This document shows positions 63,166 through 64,000 of a stretch of 64,000 nt of DNA, one piece after another. The stretch comes from ECT2AJA-044 sp965658225 (GTDB taxonomy: Bacteria; Bacteroidota; Bacteroidia; Flavobacteriales; ECT2AJA-044). Location of the stretch: assembly GCA_965658225.1 (NCBI GenBank), contig CBFHRK010000004.1, forward strand, positions 1 to 64,000, given 5' to 3'. The stretch's first letter is position 1, and every line of letters begins with the position of its first letter. The notes beneath the pieces are model-generated. The model did not search any database and was not told where the DNA came from. It worked only from the letters and a program-made list of their open reading frames with translations. The position numbers and the translations under genes were made by a program.

Positions 63166-64000
63166 TAAAATAGGTATCGAATTCCAAACTGAAACTGTCG
63201 CGGGGGTGCAGCATTTCTACGTACCAAAGTCCCTGAGCTTTGCGGGCCTACTTGAATTTGGTTGCTCTGCGTTGCATTGTTGCTATATCCGCTCAAGTTT
63301 TCTGCATTGAACAAGTTAAATATATCCGCTCGGACTTCCATTCGGCCGGCCGATTTAAATGCAAAAACATACTGAATCCCTAAATCAAAGGTGGTGCTCC
63401 AAGGCAAACGATCGCTATTCCGGGATTCTCCTGGCGAACGGTCACTGTTTCCAACATATGCGTCACCAAAAGCGCGTCCATCACCATTCAGGTCGGTAGT
63501 TCCATAAAGAGTTGCATCTGGAATTCGATTAATCGGTTGCCCACTTTGAAAAAGAGTGGCCACCGTAACACTCAATTTATCGGTCGGATACAAATACAAA
63601 AGCCCGTTTAAAACATGGGTTCGATCGTTGATGCTCGGACCCCATTCGTCCTCAAAGTTATTGGCATCCTGTGCTCTAAAGTTGATGTCTTCGGTATTGT
63701 TTTCTAGTCGTGACAAGGTATAAGACAAACGGTATCCGTATTTATCTTGTCCCTTTTCCTTGACCAAATTCACATTGGCAGCGTAGTACCTCGAGCTTCC
63801 GCCCGTTTCAGTCATTATAACTCCGCGCGACGCTCCAAAAAGCGTATCTCCATCGACCACGGCGTAACTGCCTTCATAAATTGGCACGGGGCGGCTTTCG
63901 TCGGCCTCGGCCTGCGGCCGGACCTCCACGTTGCTCGGGTCAATGGGGTAAGCGGCAGGGTTATTAACATCGCGAACTCGGAATAAATTCTCGGAACGCG
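63165..64000 (-). CDS. TonB-dependent receptor-like outer-membrane protein, C-terminal part
   Basis: The frame stays open to the last base of the window, so the N-terminus lies beyond it. The 278 residues seen are barrel strands of a CarboxypepD_reg/TonB receptor of the oar type: YGYRLSYTLSRLENNTEDI, VLNGLLYLYPTDKLSV, FQSGQPINRIPD, GDAYVGNSDRSPGESRNSDRLPW, ADIFNLFNAENLSGY and terminal FQFGIRYLF. Coupled to the 47-aa gene and radical SAM gene downstream. Confidence 0.85.
   Translation of the reverse strand, partial: RSENLFRVRDVNNPAAYPIDPSNVEVRPQAEADESRPVPIYEGSYAVVDGDTLFGASRGVIMTETGGSSRYYAANVNLVKEKGQDKYGYRLSYTLSRLENNTEDINFRAQDANNFEDEWGPSINDRTHVLNGLLYLYPTDKLSVTVATLFQSGQPINRIPDATLYGTTDLNGDGRAFGDAYVGNSDRSPGESRNSDRLPWSTTFDLGIQYVFAFKSAGRMEVRADIFNLFNAENLSGYSNNATQSNQIQVGPQSSGTLVRRNAAPPRQFQFGIRYLF

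Noticed and set aside
62081..63214. Longer 377-aa start for the radical SAM protein
   Set aside because: The extra N-terminus overlaps the 47-aa gene and the TonB receptor end and has no homology-like features.

Overview
The window reads as chromosomal DNA of a free-living, probably aquatic, member of the Bacteroidota, most likely Flavobacteriia/Cryomorphaceae-like (inference). The signs are a BatD-BatE pair, type IX secretion C-terminal sorting domains on two large secreted proteins (10209-13952 and 33472-34821), many SPII lipoproteins, CarboxypepD_reg/TonB-dependent receptors, a GH92 mannosidase, TAnnTTTG-type -7 promoter elements, and little Shine-Dalgarno signal. Gene density is high. Tail-to-tail genes often overlap at their 3' ends.

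Layout. 1-26255 is an ordinary chromosomal stretch: batDE, a YceI protein, tryptophan 2,3-dioxygenase, a POT peptide transporter, an MscS-type channel, an AI-2E-family permease, a bestrophin, a secreted M36 metalloprotease, an M48 peptidase with a sugar porter, a GH92 mannosidase, two polytopic membrane proteins around an extended SDR, a toroid-like lipoprotein and a TlpA-like redoxin lipoprotein.

26256-32864 is an accessory region built of fragments and repeats: an IS21 remnant with its multi-repeat end, a Fic protein between two diverged ~150-bp direct repeats, four copies of a 36-bp dyad element, a 62-bp duplicate of the 3' end and downstream hairpin of tRNA-Ala, a frameshifted HExxH metallopeptidase gene with a lipoprotein partner, and a yefM-yoeB toxin-antitoxin cassette bounded by 28-bp direct repeats. 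The intact tRNA-Ala(GGC) closes the region at 32865-32938.

32980-46100 holds a VCBS/T9SS surface protein, a TIGR03032-type protein, a complete RND efflux operon (adaptor, pump, outer-membrane factor), a DUF481 barrel, a lipoprotein formylglycine-generating-enzyme homologue that keeps both catalytic cysteines, and a chimeric pseudogene made of a FIST fragment and a receiver fragment.

46145-56860 is a YebC regulator followed by an alpha-glucan block. glgE, maltokinase, glgB and a GH57/DUF3536 protein form a very tight minus-strand operon. A free-standing 103-aa CBM48 protein and glgP lie beside it. The block covers maltose phosphorylation, chain extension, branching and phosphorolysis, but trehalose synthase is not in the window.

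56927-64000 holds a sensor/receiver gene broken by a 97-N assembly gap and apparently lacking a kinase core, a metal-related trio (HYC_CC_PP-like protein, secreted HMA protein, TonB receptor), a 5'-truncated IS3 element, and a minus-strand unit of a TonB receptor-like protein, a 47-aa membrane peptide and a radical SAM enzyme.

Across the window, many genes carry short GC-rich dyads with the core GCCGNGAGGC, more often than chance predicts. This is the best candidate for an undescribed genome-wide element.
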